Notes: generated by a model not told the origin, from the letters alone. A stretch of 64,000 nt of DNA from JAWKIW01 sp041394145 (GCA_041394145.1 JAWKIW010000013.1:62001-126000); one strand, 5' to 3'; positions 1 to 8,264 are shown, numbered from the stretch's first letter. Program-made: numbers and translations.

Positions 1-539
1 GGGCGCTGCTGCCCCGGGACACCTCGTTCCCGTCCGGGGGGCCGAAGGCGGTCGACAACGCCGTTCCCGAGCTGCGAGGTGCCCCGACGGCGCTGCCGAC
101 CACCGAGGGGTACGCCTCGTGGTCCGGTGCCGTCGACCAGCCGAGCGACGTGTACCTGGGGGCACCCTCGGATCCCGACTGGTCCTTGGAGGTGGGTGGT
201 CGCTCCCAGCCGGGCCGCGAGGTGCTCGGCTGGTCCCAGGCGTGGACCGTCGCCGACACGGGCACGGCATCGCTGACGTTCCGGACGTCGCCCCTGCTGC
301 CGGTGCTGGTGGTCGGCGCCGCGGTGCTGTGGCTGCTCACGCTCGTCTTCCTGCTGCGGACCCGGGTCACCCGTGACGAGCGCCGGGTGCTGTCGGACCG
401 GGCGGTGAGCGGCGCCGGTGACCCCGGATCCGGCGTGGGTGCCGCGCCGGCGTCGGACCCCGACGAGTCCCTCGTCCTCGAGGCGGCGGACCCGCCATCG
501 CGCCGCCGTCGCCACCGGCACGAGGAGACCGTGCCGTGA
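1..539 (+). CDS. C-terminal part of a large membrane protein, possibly a family 2 glycosyltransferase (5' end outside window)
   Basis: The frame is open from the window edge to a TGA at 537-539, so only the last ~178 residues are seen. They comprise a soluble, probably extracytoplasmic stretch, one clear hydrophobic helix (around LLPVLVVGAAVLWLLTLVFL), then a basic and acidic cytoplasmic tail. The stop overlaps the GTG start of the DUF5719 gene, so the two are probably co-transcribed and translationally coupled. In related actinobacteria the gene before the DUF5719 gene often encodes a large membrane glycosyltransferase. The catalytic domain is not in the window, so this name is inferred from context. 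Confidence 0.6.
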   Translation, partial: ALLPRDTSFPSGGPKAVDNAVPELRGAPTALPTTEGYASWSGAVDQPSDVYLGAPSDPDWSLEVGGRSQPGREVLGWSQAWTVADTGTASLTFRTSPLLPVLVVGAAVLWLLTLVFLLRTRVTRDERRVLSDRAVSGAGDPGSGVGAAPASDPDESLVLEAADPPSRRRRHRHEETVP

Positions 540-2257
540 GGGCCTGGCGGGCACCCGCGCTCGTCGTGATCGTCGGGCTGCTGGTGGCCGGTGGCGTGGT
601 CCAGCACCGCCAGGACGACGCCGCAGCCAGCCGGGTCGAGACCACCGAGGTCGAACGGCTGATGCCCGTCGCCGCCCGCCCGGGAGCGCCGTCGTCGACG
701 TGGTACTGCGCCGGCGGCACCGCCACCGGCAAGGCCGACGGCGTCGCCGAGCACACCGTGACCGTCGCCAACGCCTCGACCGCCGACGTCCAGGTGTCCC
801 TCACCGCCTTCCCGAGCGAGGGTGAGCCGCGGTCGCGCTCGTTCACCGTGCCCGCCGGGTCCCGACGCGACACGGCCCTCACCGAGCTCGTCACCGCGCC
901 GTGGGCGGCCGCCCTCGTGGAGGTCGACGGCGGCGAGGTCGGCGTCGAGCACCGGGTCCGAGGCGTCGACGGCCAGGCCGTCGCCCCGTGCGCCTCGGCG
1001 CCGGCCGGCCGCTGGTACTTCCCGGCCGGCGCCACGCGGCGCGGCGCCCGTGAGGTCCTCGCCGTGTTCAACCCGTTCCCCGACGACGCCGTCGTCGACC
1101 TCGACTTCGAGACCGACGACGGGCGGCGCACGCCCCAGCCGTACCAGGGCCTCGTGGTGCCCGGCGGCCGGGTGCTGCCCGTCGACATCACCGACGTGGT
1201 CACCGTGCGCAACGAGGTCGCCGCCTCGGTGGCGGTGCGCACCGGCCGGGTCGTCGTCGACCAGGTGCAGGTCTGGAACGGCACCGACGGCCAGCCCCGG
1301 GGCATCGGGCTGATGCTCGGCGCCACCGCGCCGACGGCCACGTGGGCCTTCCCCGGTGGCGCCCAGCTGGTCGAGAGCAGCGACGTCAACGAGTCCTACG
1401 TCCTGTACAACCCCGGCGACAGCCCGGCCACCGCCCTGGTGCAGGTCCGCACCGACGACGAGGCGACGCGGGGTGCGGTCGAGCCCTACGAGGTCACCGT
1501 GCGACCCCGGCAGTACACGATCGTGTCGCTCACCCAGGACCGGCGGGTCCCGACCGACGTCGGCCGGTGGGCCGAGGTGTTCACCACCGATGGGCCGCCG
1601 CTGGTGGTCGAGCGGATGGTGCAGGCCAAGGGCGGCGCGCCCGTGCGCGGGGTGAGCCAGACGCTCGGCTCGCCGCTGCAGGCCACCCGCTGGCTGGTCC
1701 CGAGCGCGGGCGGCGCCGGGGTCTCGGCGTCGAAGCTCACCGTCGTCAACCCGTCGGCCAGCGACGCCGCCACCGTCACGATCACCGCCGTCCGGGACGG
1801 CGAGCGAGGCCCGGTGGAGGGCTTCGACGGCCGATCGCTGCCGGCAGGCGGCCGGGTGTCGCTCGACACCGACCGCCTGCCCGACCCCGACGCGACGCTG
1901 CTGGTGGTCGACGCCAGCGCCCCGGTCGTCGTCGCCACCGAGCTGGCGCTCGCCGACCCGACCGACCGCAGCGAGGCGATGGCCATACCGATCGCCGGCA
2001 CGACGACGCTGCTGGCCCAGCCGTCCCTGGTGCCACCGGGGGCGATCGGCGGCACCGACGGCGGCACGAGCCCGGGCTCGTCGGTGCCCCTCGGCGACCT
2101 CGACGTCGGTCCCGGCTCGTCGGTGCCCCTGCCGAACCCCGATGCCACGGCGTCGTCGACGACCGCGCCTCCGACGACCGCGTCCTCCACCACGGCGGCC
2201 CCGGCCCCCGACGGCTCCGTCACGACGTCGACCACCGCGGCGGCCCCCTCGCCCTGA
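536..2257 (+). CDS. DUF5719-like exported envelope protein
   Basis: A 573-residue protein starting at a GTG that overlaps the previous stop. Residues ~6-20 form an uncleaved signal or anchor helix. The body is a series of beta-rich repeats typical of DUF5719 proteins, with recurring patterns such as W-Y/F-P-A-G and V-x-N-P. The last ~70 residues are low-complexity Ser/Thr/Pro/Ala, as in a cell-wall-spanning linker. DUF5719 proteins are found near envelope glycosyltransferase genes in actinobacteria and their biochemical role is unknown. The assignment rests on fold-like repeats and neighbourhood, with no catalytic motif seen. Confidence 0.65.
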   Translation: MRAWRAPALVVIVGLLVAGGVVQHRQDDAAASRVETTEVERLMPVAARPGAPSSTWYCAGGTATGKADGVAEHTVTVANASTADVQVSLTAFPSEGEPRSRSFTVPAGSRRDTALTELVTAPWAAALVEVDGGEVGVEHRVRGVDGQAVAPCASAPAGRWYFPAGATRRGAREVLAVFNPFPDDAVVDLDFETDDGRRTPQPYQGLVVPGGRVLPVDITDVVTVRNEVAASVAVRTGRVVVDQVQVWNGTDGQPRGIGLMLGATAPTATWAFPGGAQLVESSDVNESYVLYNPGDSPATALVQVRTDDEATRGAVEPYEVTVRPRQYTIVSLTQDRRVPTDVGRWAEVFTTDGPPLVVERMVQAKGGAPVRGVSQTLGSPLQATRWLVPSAGGAGVSASKLTVVNPSASDAATVTITAVRDGERGPVEGFDGRSLPAGGRVSLDTDRLPDPDATLLVVDASAPVVVATELALADPTDRSEAMAIPIAGTTTLLAQPSLVPPGAIGGTDGGTSPGSSVPLGDLDVGPGSSVPLPNPDATASSTTAPPTTASSTTAAPAPDGSVTTSTTAAAPSP

Positions 2258-2330
2258 TGCCGGAGCCTTGACGGTCCCAAGCACGGAGCATGCCGTCGGC
2301 CAGAGCGACGGCACGAAGCGCGTCGGCTTC

Positions 2331-2579
2331 ATGAAGGGGGCCGAGGTTCGCACGCAACGACCGGTCATCGCCGAGGACGAGAGCTCGGGTCGACTCACCC
2401 CGAGCTTGCACGCCATCCACGAGGTCTACGCCGCCGAGGGCGACGCCACGCTCGTCGGCTACTTCGTCGACGGCCTCGGCTACTTCGACAAGGCGACGGC
2501 CGAGGCCAAGGGCTTCGACATCGACGCGCTCGCCGAAGGGCGCACCCCAGCCACCTTCTCGCCCCAGGCGAAGCCCTAG
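2331..2579 (+). CDS. Small hypothetical protein (82 aa)
   Basis: An 82-residue protein with balanced, non-repetitive composition and a plausible soluble fold, containing GYFVDGLGYFDKATAEAKGF followed by acidic and polar residues. No family is recognised. The frame is also open upstream to a TTG at 2268, just after the DUF5719 stop, so a ~103-residue form is possible. It lies at the edge of an accessory patch and faces the downstream end of the nucleotidyltransferase-HTH cassette. No ribosome binding site decides the start. Confidence 0.4.
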   Translation: MKGAEVRTQRPVIAEDESSGRLTPSLHAIHEVYAAEGDATLVGYFVDGLGYFDKATAEAKGFDIDALAEGRTPATFSPQAKP

Positions 2580-2702
2580 CGCTCTCGAGCTCGAGCACGG
2601 GGGCAACCCACCTGCCCCAGCCTGGGCCAAAGCGCCGCCGAGGGCGCCGCGTCGATGGTGATGGCGTGGCCGGACCACGTCGCGCCGGGACCCTCGTCGC
2701 CG

Positions 2703-3146
2703 CTACCGGCCGGCGCGTTCGTGTCCTGCCCGCTCGATGCGCACCAGCATCGACGCCGACGGCGTGACCCTCCCACTGGCGTAGGTGCTGAGCCTCGACG
2801 CGCTGGTGCCGACGAGCTCGGCGAACTGGGCGTTGGTGAGGCCCGACCGCGACACGGCGGCGCGCACCCGAGCGGCGACCTCGGCGCGGTCTGCCTGCTC
2901 GGAGTCCGTCCGGGCCCGCGCGATCGCCAGCGTGAACAGGGTGCTCACGCCGTCGGGGTCGCGATACGAGAGGTAGTGCTCGACTCGACGGGCGACGGGC
3001 CCCCACGGCGAGCGGCGGATCTCGACGAAGATCGGCTGCCAGTCGGGGACCAGGCCGCGATCGATGGCGACGACGAGTGCCTCGTAGGGCCAGGTCCGGA
3101 CGTCGTCGGTCGGGGAGGCATCGACGTTGCGGAACCGGACCGCCAT
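2703..3146 (-). CDS. XRE-like helix-turn-helix protein, probable antitoxin or autoregulator
   Basis: A 147-residue protein whose ATG overlaps the stop of the nucleotidyltransferase gene (TGATG), so the two are translationally coupled. The N-terminal ~90 residues are a distinct domain containing EALVVAIDRGLVPDWQPIF. The C-terminal ~50 residues form a Cro/XRE helix-turn-helix: LTNAQFAELVGTSASRLSTY, then SGRVTPSASMLVRIE. Placement next to an AbiEii-like nucleotidyltransferase suggests the antitoxin or repressor half of a toxin-antitoxin-like pair. A likely target is the palindrome over the cassette promoter at 3839-3856. The order toxin-then-HTH is reversed from classical AbiEi-AbiEii. Confidence 0.72.
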   Translation of the reverse strand: MAVRFRNVDASPTDDVRTWPYEALVVAIDRGLVPDWQPIFVEIRRSPWGPVARRVEHYLSYRDPDGVSTLFTLAIARARTDSEQADRAEVAARVRAAVSRSGLTNAQFAELVGTSASRLSTYASGRVTPSASMLVRIERAGHERAGR

Positions 3147-3835
3147 CAGACGGCCCCGCCGAGCCGGAGGGCAAGGGCTTGGCAGGCCGCCACGACGTCC
3201 GACCAGCGATGCCAGCGGGCATCGAGGCCCTTGTACCGAGGAAGCTCGTCGATGACGGCGGTGTCGCGCGGCTGCGGGTCGGCGAGGGCCACCACGAGCG
3301 AGGTGAGCACCGACCAGTCCTGTGCCGATCGGTCGACGTAGTAGTCGTCGATGGCGGACAGGATCGCCACCGCGGCGTCCTCGCCGAGGTGGTCGGCCAG
3401 CGCCACGACGTCGAGGTAGTCGCGCACCACGTTGCGCTGCACGACGAGGTAGGCCTTGACCCGGAGCACTTCTGGGGCCGTCGGCGCCACCACGGTGGCT
3501 CCGTCGTCCACCTCCACCTCGCACGTCTCCAGGGGCCGCGTGCGGCGAAGCTGCCGAAGACCCGCCTCCACCCCACCGAGGCTGCCCATGATCGTGAACG
3601 GTGGCTTCGAGGCCCGCACCGAGGTCGCCCAGCCCTCGGTCGCCTCGACCGCGTCGAGGACGGCTTCGTAGCGGTCGACGAGATCGGCGAGCACGTGGTC
3701 GTGATCGAACGAGTCGCGATGGCCGGCGTGCAGTGCAGCTGCCGAACCGCCGACCAGAACGGCATCGGGAACGGCCTGCTGCAGGCGCGCTGCAGAGGCG
3801 AGCACTCGCCGGAGGGTCTTGCTCCTCGACGCCAC
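3146..3835 (-). CDS. AbiEii-like nucleotidyltransferase (probable type IV toxin-like protein)
   Basis: A 229-residue protein. Near residues 24-45 it carries the nucleotidyltransferase signature VGGSAAALHAGHRDSFDHDH, that is G-G-S followed by R-x-S-x-D-x-D, as in the AbiEii/AbiGii and DUF1814 family. Members transfer nucleotides to tRNA or other targets and act as toxins or phage-defence effectors. The GTG start at 3835 lies six bases after a TATGAT -10 box, so the mRNA is probably leaderless. Longer in-frame starts exist upstream but would run through the promoter palindrome. It heads a two-gene operon with the HTH partner. Toxicity is inferred from the family only. Confidence 0.72.
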   Translation of the reverse strand: MASRSKTLRRVLASAARLQQAVPDAVLVGGSAAALHAGHRDSFDHDHVLADLVDRYEAVLDAVEATEGWATSVRASKPPFTIMGSLGGVEAGLRQLRRTRPLETCEVEVDDGATVVAPTAPEVLRVKAYLVVQRNVVRDYLDVVALADHLGEDAAVAILSAIDDYYVDRSAQDWSVLTSLVVALADPQPRDTAVIDELPRYKGLDARWHRWSDVVAACQALALRLGGAV

Positions 3836-3838
3836 GGG

Positions 3839-3856
3839 GTTATCATAACTGATAAC
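3839..3856. promoter_or_regulatory. Palindromic operator over the nucleotidyltransferase/HTH promoter
   Basis: GTTATCA-TAAC-TGATAAC is a perfect 7-bp inverted repeat with a 4-bp spacer, in an AT-rich island within very GC-rich DNA. On the minus strand it contains the whole TATGAT -10 box (3847-3842). A bound HTH protein would therefore block transcription of the cassette. This is the expected geometry for autoregulation of a toxin-antitoxin-like operon. Confidence 0.65.
3842..3847 (-). promoter_or_regulatory. -10 box TATGAT of the nucleotidyltransferase operon
   Basis: TATGAT on the minus strand ends six bases before the GTG at 3835, placing the transcription start at or next to the start codon (leaderless mRNA). 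Confidence 0.55.
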
Positions 3857-4035
3857 TACATCGACCAGTTCCGGCACCGGCGCCCCCGAGCTGGAGGTGA
3901 TGAACGAGGCGCTCGAGGCTGCGCCGCGCGAGACGCGTCGAGCGAACGAGATCTCGTACGAGGTCTCTCGAGCTCGGTCACCGTGCCTCGCCGCTGCCCG
4001 TGATGGCCCGGACCTGGCCAACGTCGCCGAATGGC

Positions 4036-4041
4036 TACGCT
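4036..4041 (+). promoter_or_regulatory. -10 box TACGCT, leaderless thioredoxin-like gene
   Basis: TACGCT lies eight bases before the GTG at 4050 and fits the TANNNT pattern seen before many genes here. Confidence 0.45.
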
Positions 4042-4049
4042 CGGCCGTC

Positions 4050-4505
4050 GTGGAACGCCTCCTGCTCGCCGCTGCGCTGGTGGCAGTGGCCGCGGTGGTG
4101 GCGCTCGTGCTGGCCCGGCGGCGGCCCGACGCCCCGACGCAGGCGGGCTGGACGGTGCCGGCCCAGCTCGACCGCGCCGACTTCTCCGACCCCGACGCGC
4201 CGTGGCTCGTCCTGGTGTTCTCCTCGGCGACGTGTGACACCTGTGCCGGTGTCGTGCGCAACGCCGAGGCCCTCGAGAGCCCCATGGTCGCCGTCGCCGA
4301 CGTGGAGGTCGGCGTGGCCAAGGCGTTGCACGACCGCTACGGGATCGACGCCGTGCCCACCCTGGTGGTGGCCGACGCCGACGGCGTCGTGCGGGCGTCG
4401 TTCGTCGGCCCGGTCAACGCCACCGACCTGTGGGCCACCGTGGCCGAGCTGCGCGAGCCCGGCTCGGTGCCCGAGGGCTGCGACCACGGCGTCGGTGACC
4501 ACTGA
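4050..4505 (+). CDS. Membrane-anchored thioredoxin-fold protein
   Basis: A 151-residue protein with one N-terminal hydrophobic helix (residues ~3-21) followed by a thioredoxin-like domain facing outward. The redox motif is C62-D-T-C65 in FSSATCDTC, and the cis-proline loop is AVPTLVV. The family passes electrons for disulfide exchange outside the membrane. The GTG at 4050 was chosen because it puts the anchor at the N-terminus and follows a TACGCT box by eight bases; an ATG at 3897 would add ~50 residues of poor composition. The next two genes encode exported proteins, one with four cysteines that could be a client (inference). Confidence 0.75.
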   Translation: MERLLLAAALVAVAAVVALVLARRRPDAPTQAGWTVPAQLDRADFSDPDAPWLVLVFSSATCDTCAGVVRNAEALESPMVAVADVEVGVAKALHDRYGIDAVPTLVVADADGVVRASFVGPVNATDLWATVAELREPGSVPEGCDHGVGDH

Positions 4506-4664
4506 TCAGCCTTGCCCGTGCTGCGCCCCTCTGCACACGTCGGGGACGCCGAACGGGCTTGGCCGTCGTGCTTGGCTGTCGCGCGAGGGCCTTGACGGTC
4601 TCGCTTGGGGGGGACACTGAGCAAGGAGAGCGTCAAGCCTCCGTTGTCGGGAGGTGGGGCCCAT

Positions 4665-5186
4665 ATGAGGATCGAGCTTGCCGCAGCTGCAGCTCAGGAG
4701 CGGGGTCTCCGTCCTGCTCGTCGCACTGCGATGCTGTTGCCGATCGCAGCCTTGGTCGTGGCGATGTCGGCCCTGCCGGCTGCTGCGAACACCAGCTGGG
4801 TCCGCAGCTGCAAGACCTACGCCGAGATGCTCGGGTACCAGGCGGATGTGTACGAGGAATCCAACTTCTACAACGGGAGCCCTGGGTACTACTCCTCGTA
4901 CAGCCGGACCACCGGCACGACCTCCGGCTCCTGGAACGACCTCTGCCTCTTCTCCACGATGCTCGTGGAGTCGAGCCTCATCATGCGACGTCTCGATCGG
5001 AACTTCGTTTCACTCGGGCTGTGCAACATCGCCTACACGAGCGACACCGACGGCTGGGTCGACGTGAACACCTGGTGTCCGGACACCACCGCCACGTGGC
5101 ACATGGAGACGACGTACGGACACCGCGCCTGGTGGTGGGGCAGCAACTACGACTACACGGGCCAGTCCACCATCGAGTTCTACTGA
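4665..5186 (+). CDS. Secreted small protein with four cysteines, unknown function
   Basis: A 173-residue protein preceded by a purine-rich GGGAGGTGGGG ribosome binding site. It has a basic N-region, a hydrophobic core (MLLPIAALVVAMSALPAAA) and a likely signal-peptidase site after AAA. The mature part is rich in Tyr, Trp, Ser and Thr and holds four cysteines, enough for two disulfides. No domain is recognised. It sits just before a membrane-anchored protein gene with 17 bases between them, so they are probably co-transcribed. Confidence 0.6.
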   Translation: MRIELAAAAAQERGLRPARRTAMLLPIAALVVAMSALPAAANTSWVRSCKTYAEMLGYQADVYEESNFYNGSPGYYSSYSRTTGTTSGSWNDLCLFSTMLVESSLIMRRLDRNFVSLGLCNIAYTSDTDGWVDVNTWCPDTTATWHMETTYGHRAWWWGSNYDYTGQSTIEFY

Positions 5187-5203
5187 ACGAGGGGGATCCA
5201 GCG

Positions 5204-5758
5204 ATGTTGCCCTACGCGGACGAACGATCCCGGCCGGCGGAGCGCACGTGGAAGCGACCGGTGCTCGTCGGCTCGGTCTGCATGGCACTGGGCGTTCTCG
5301 TGTTGGCCGGGTGGGCACGATCGAGGGCCACGGACGAATCCTCATCCCTGGCGAACCCACCCAGCGCGACGGCCGCGCCGGTCGATCAGTGCGCGCCACC
5401 CGAGCCCAAGCCAGCGACGGTGTCGTCGTCGGACATCGCCGAGGCCGAAGCCGCGAAGAGGCGAGCCGCCGACGAGTTCGCCAGCACGGGGGGATGGGCA
5501 CGGATCAAGGCGCCGGACTTCCGCACCGGAGTCTGGGTCTGCGGGTGGTACAAGGGCATCGACTCGTCTCCGGCTGGTGATATCAGGGAGAAGCTGTACG
5601 ACCGACCGGCGGGTCAGCTGCGGGGCTTCGTCTATCCCGCCGTTGGCTTCGTCGACGTCGAGGTCGCGGTGCAGCCCAGCTTCAACGCCAAAGACGAGCG
5701 CATCCGCCTGAACGGCTGCGACCCGATGACCGACCGCACCTGCCGGCCGGTCAGGTGA
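5204..5758 (+). CDS. Membrane-anchored protein of unknown function
   Basis: A 184-residue protein with a GAGGGGGAT ribosome binding site. Residues ~20-38 form a single transmembrane helix, followed by a Ser/Thr/Pro linker, a short Ala/Glu-rich helical segment (SSDIAEAEAAKRRAADEF) and a C-terminal domain with several cysteines (VWVCGWYKG, NGCDP, DRTCRP). No family is recognised. It probably forms an operon with the preceding secreted protein. Its stop codon lies inside the first copy of a 35-bp tandem repeat. Confidence 0.6.
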   Translation: MLPYADERSRPAERTWKRPVLVGSVCMALGVLVLAGWARSRATDESSSLANPPSATAAPVDQCAPPEPKPATVSSSDIAEAEAAKRRAADEFASTGGWARIKAPDFRTGVWVCGWYKGIDSSPAGDIREKLYDRPAGQLRGFVYPAVGFVDVEVAVQPSFNAKDERIRLNGCDPMTDRTCRPVR

Positions 5759-5826
5759 CGGCCTCCGAACGCTCGGGAGCGCCGGTCAGGTGACGGTCGC
5801 CGAGGGCTCGGCGGCACCGGTCAGCG
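5746..5826 (+). repeat. 35-bp tandem repeat overlapping a stop codon
   Basis: Two full copies (5746-5780 and 5781-5815) begin GCCGGTCAGGTGACGG. A third partial copy starts at 5816 with ACCGGTCAGCG, keeping the exact 35-bp period. The first copy contains the TGA of the 5204-5758 gene. The array fills the gap to the convergent ftsH stop at 5836. Confidence 0.7.
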
Positions 5827-5835
5827 TCGACGCCC

Positions 5836-7824
5836 TCAGAAGCCGTCGGGGCCGAAGACCGGCGGGGGCGGCTCTCGGTCGACCGGCGTTGCGGAGAACC
5901 CGCCGCCGGTGAGCGTGCCCCCACCGCTGCCGACACCGGTCGGCTCGGGTGGCGGTGCGGAGCCGTTGCCGCCCAGCTCGATCAGCCGGGTGACCTCGGA
6001 GCCGTCGATGGTCTCGTGCTCGAGCAGCGCCCGTGCGACGAGGTCGAGGCCGTTGCGGTTGTCGGAGAGCACCTGGCGGCAGCGCTCCTCCTGCTCGCGC
6101 AGGATCCGCTCGACCTCCTCGTCGATCACCCGGGCGGTGTCGTCGGAGTAGTCGCGGGTGTGCATGAGGTCCTCGCCGAGGAAGACCTGGCCCTGCTGGC
6201 CCCAGGCCATCGGCCCGACCCGGCGGGACATGCCCCACTCGCGCACCATCTTGCGGGCCAGCTCGGTGGCCCCCACGAGGTCGTTGTTGGCCCCGGTGGA
6301 GATGACCCCGAACACGAGGTCCTCGGCGATGCGCCCGCCCATGCGGACCACCAGCGAGTCCTCGATGTAGTCCTGCCGGTAGATGTGGCGCTCCTCGTCG
6401 GGGAGCTGCTGGGTGACGCCGAGCGCCATGCCCGACGGGATGATCGTGACCTTGTGCACCGGGTCGGCGGTGGGCAGCACCGCGGCGCACACGGCGTGGC
6501 CCGCCTCGTGGTAGGCGATGGCCTCCTTCTCGCGGTCCGACAGGACCATGGACTCGCGCTTCTGGCCCATGAGCACGCGGTCGCGAGCCAGCTCGAAGTG
6601 GCGCATGCCGATCTCGGCCGAGCCCTCGCGCACGGCGTACAGCGCGGCTTCGTTCACGAGGTTCGACAGGTCGGCGCCGCTCATGCCGGGCGTGCCCCGG
6701 GCCAGCACGTCGAGGTCGACGTCGGGCGAGATGCGCTTGTGCTTGCAGTGCACGTCGAGGATCTTGCGACGGTCGTCGAGCTCGGGCAGCGGCACGACCA
6801 CCTGGCGGTCGAAGCGGCCCGGGCGCAGCAGGGCGGGATCGAGGATGTCGGGGCGGTTGGTGGCGGCCATCATCACGATGCCGGTGGTGACCTCGAAGCC
6901 GTCCATCTCGGCGAGCATCTGGTTGAGCGTCTGCTCGCGCTCGTCGTGGCCGCCGCCGAGCCCGGCGCCGCGCTTGCGGCCGATGGAGTCGATCTCGTCG
7001 ATGAAGATGATGGCCCGGCCCATCTTGCGGGCGGTCTGGAACAGGTCGCGGACGCGGCTGGCGCCGACGCCGACGAACATCTCCATGAAGTCCGAGCCCG
7101 TGACCGACAGGAAGGGCACGCCGGCCTCACCGGCGACGGCCCGGGCGATGAGGGTCTTGCCGGTGCCGGGCGGGCCGACGAGCAGGACGCCCTTGGGGAT
7201 GCGGGCGCCGATCTCGGCGAACTTCTCGGGGTACTTCAAGAAGTCGACCACCTCGGTGATCTCCTGCTTGACCCCCTCGTAGCCGGCCACGTCGTGGAAC
7301 GTCGTGCCCGGGCGCTCGGTCGTGTAGGTCTTGGCCCGCGACCGCCCGATGGACATGATCCCGCCCATCTGGGAGTTGGCGCGGCGCTGCAGCCAGATGA
7401 AGAAGCCGATGATCAAGAACACGGGCAGCAGCAGGAACAGCAGGCTCTGCCACTGGCTGGGCTCGACGGTGACGAACTTGACGCCCTTCTCCGTCATGAG
7501 CTGCAGGTCGGCGTCGGGTGGCTGGGTGGGGCCGGTGCTGGTGAACTTGGTGCCGTTGGTCAGCTCGCCGGAGATGTCGCCGGTGCTGTTGTCGAACTGG
7601 GACTTGGCCCCGTTGACCTCGTTGGCCCGCAGCTTCGACATGAAGTCGCCGTAGCTGATGTTGTTGGCGGTGGCCGAGCGGGTCAGCAGCCCCGGGAGCA
7701 GGAACAGGGCGGCGACGAGGGCGACGAGCACCCAGATCGTCCACTTCGGCCAGCCCTGGTCGCCCGCGATCCGGGGGCCGGAGCCCTCCTGGCCCGGGCC
7801 CGAGGGGGGCGATTGCGGCGTCAT
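5836..7824 (-). CDS. ftsH: ATP-dependent zinc metalloprotease FtsH
   Basis: A 662-residue membrane AAA+ protease that extracts and degrades membrane and regulatory proteins. It has two transmembrane helices (residues ~29-47 and ~126-145) around a small periplasm-facing domain. Walker A is GPPGTGKT at 217-224, Walker B is IIFIDEID near 272-279, and the second-region-of-homology stretch follows at ~320-340. The zinc-protease motif is HEAGH at 439-443, and the tail is glycine- and proline-rich. Length and order are typical. The ATG at 7824 follows a TAGGCT box by seven bases, suggesting a leaderless mRNA. Confidence 0.97.
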   Translation of the reverse strand: MTPQSPPSGPGQEGSGPRIAGDQGWPKWTIWVLVALVAALFLLPGLLTRSATANNISYGDFMSKLRANEVNGAKSQFDNSTGDISGELTNGTKFTSTGPTQPPDADLQLMTEKGVKFVTVEPSQWQSLLFLLLPVFLIIGFFIWLQRRANSQMGGIMSIGRSRAKTYTTERPGTTFHDVAGYEGVKQEITEVVDFLKYPEKFAEIGARIPKGVLLVGPPGTGKTLIARAVAGEAGVPFLSVTGSDFMEMFVGVGASRVRDLFQTARKMGRAIIFIDEIDSIGRKRGAGLGGGHDEREQTLNQMLAEMDGFEVTTGIVMMAATNRPDILDPALLRPGRFDRQVVVPLPELDDRRKILDVHCKHKRISPDVDLDVLARGTPGMSGADLSNLVNEAALYAVREGSAEIGMRHFELARDRVLMGQKRESMVLSDREKEAIAYHEAGHAVCAAVLPTADPVHKVTIIPSGMALGVTQQLPDEERHIYRQDYIEDSLVVRMGGRIAEDLVFGVISTGANNDLVGATELARKMVREWGMSRRVGPMAWGQQGQVFLGEDLMHTRDYSDDTARVIDEEVERILREQEERCRQVLSDNRNGLDLVARALLEHETIDGSEVTRLIELGGNGSAPPPEPTGVGSGGGTLTGGGFSATPVDREPPPPVFGPDGF

Positions 7825-7831
7825 GGACCAA

Positions 7832-7837
7832 AGCCTA
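7832..7837 (-). promoter_or_regulatory. -10 box TAGGCT of ftsH
   Basis: TAGGCT on the minus strand ends seven bases before the ftsH ATG, consistent with a leaderless transcript. Confidence 0.5.
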
Positions 7838-7930
7838 GAAGAACTGGGGGAAAAACCCGGTCAGCAGGTCCGGTGAACCTGGTCGCATCCCCGACCATCC
7901 ATCGGGCGGGTCGGCGGTGCGCGGCGACGC

Positions 7931-8161
7931 TCAGGACGCCTTGGCGTCGGCGCCGATGGCCGGCACCACGTTGCGCCGATCGCGCAGCTGCCAGCCCATG
8001 GGGACGCACAGGCTGTTGGCGTGACGACGGCACAGGTCATAGGTGGAGGGGTGGCCCTCCGGCGCGGCCTCGTCGAGCCACACCGTGCGCTGCGCGTAGT
8101 CGTAGGCGAGGGTGGCGGCCGCGGGGTCGTTGCAGCCCGGGCGAGCACACAGGCGCGTCAT
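7931..8161 (-). CDS. DUF3499 family protein
   Basis: A 76-residue protein. It opens CARPGC, with later CRRHANSLCVPMGW, so four cysteines and a histidine could form a small zinc-ribbon-like fold. This pattern matches DUF3499, the family of mycobacterial Rv3258c, which sits between whiB2 and manB there. Function is unknown. The ATG at 8161 follows a TACCGT box by seven bases; an in-frame upstream extension exists but would cross the divergent CPBP promoter. Its presence near manB and TobH-like genes supports the actinobacterial synteny. Confidence 0.8.
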   Translation of the reverse strand: MTRLCARPGCNDPAAATLAYDYAQRTVWLDEAAPEGHPSTYDLCRRHANSLCVPMGWQLRDRRNVVPAIGADAKAS

Positions 8162-8168
8162 GGCGACG

Positions 8169-8174
8169 ACGGTA
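8169..8174 (-). promoter_or_regulatory. -10 box TACCGT of the DUF3499 gene
   Basis: TACCGT on the minus strand ends seven bases before the ATG at 8161. It is divergent from the CPBP promoter at 8253. Confidence 0.45.
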
Positions 8175-8252
8175 CCGGTCGGTGTCGTCGCCGTCGCGGA
8201 TGGTCGGCGGCCCGCCCGCCCGGCCGGCACCGGGACGGCGGGGAGCGGGCAG

Positions 8253-8258
8253 TAGGGT
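8253..8258 (+). promoter_or_regulatory. -10 box TAGGGT of the CPBP protease gene
   Basis: TAGGGT ends six bases before the GTG at 8265, the commonest leaderless arrangement in this window. Confidence 0.5.
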
Positions 8259-8264
8259 CCGGGC

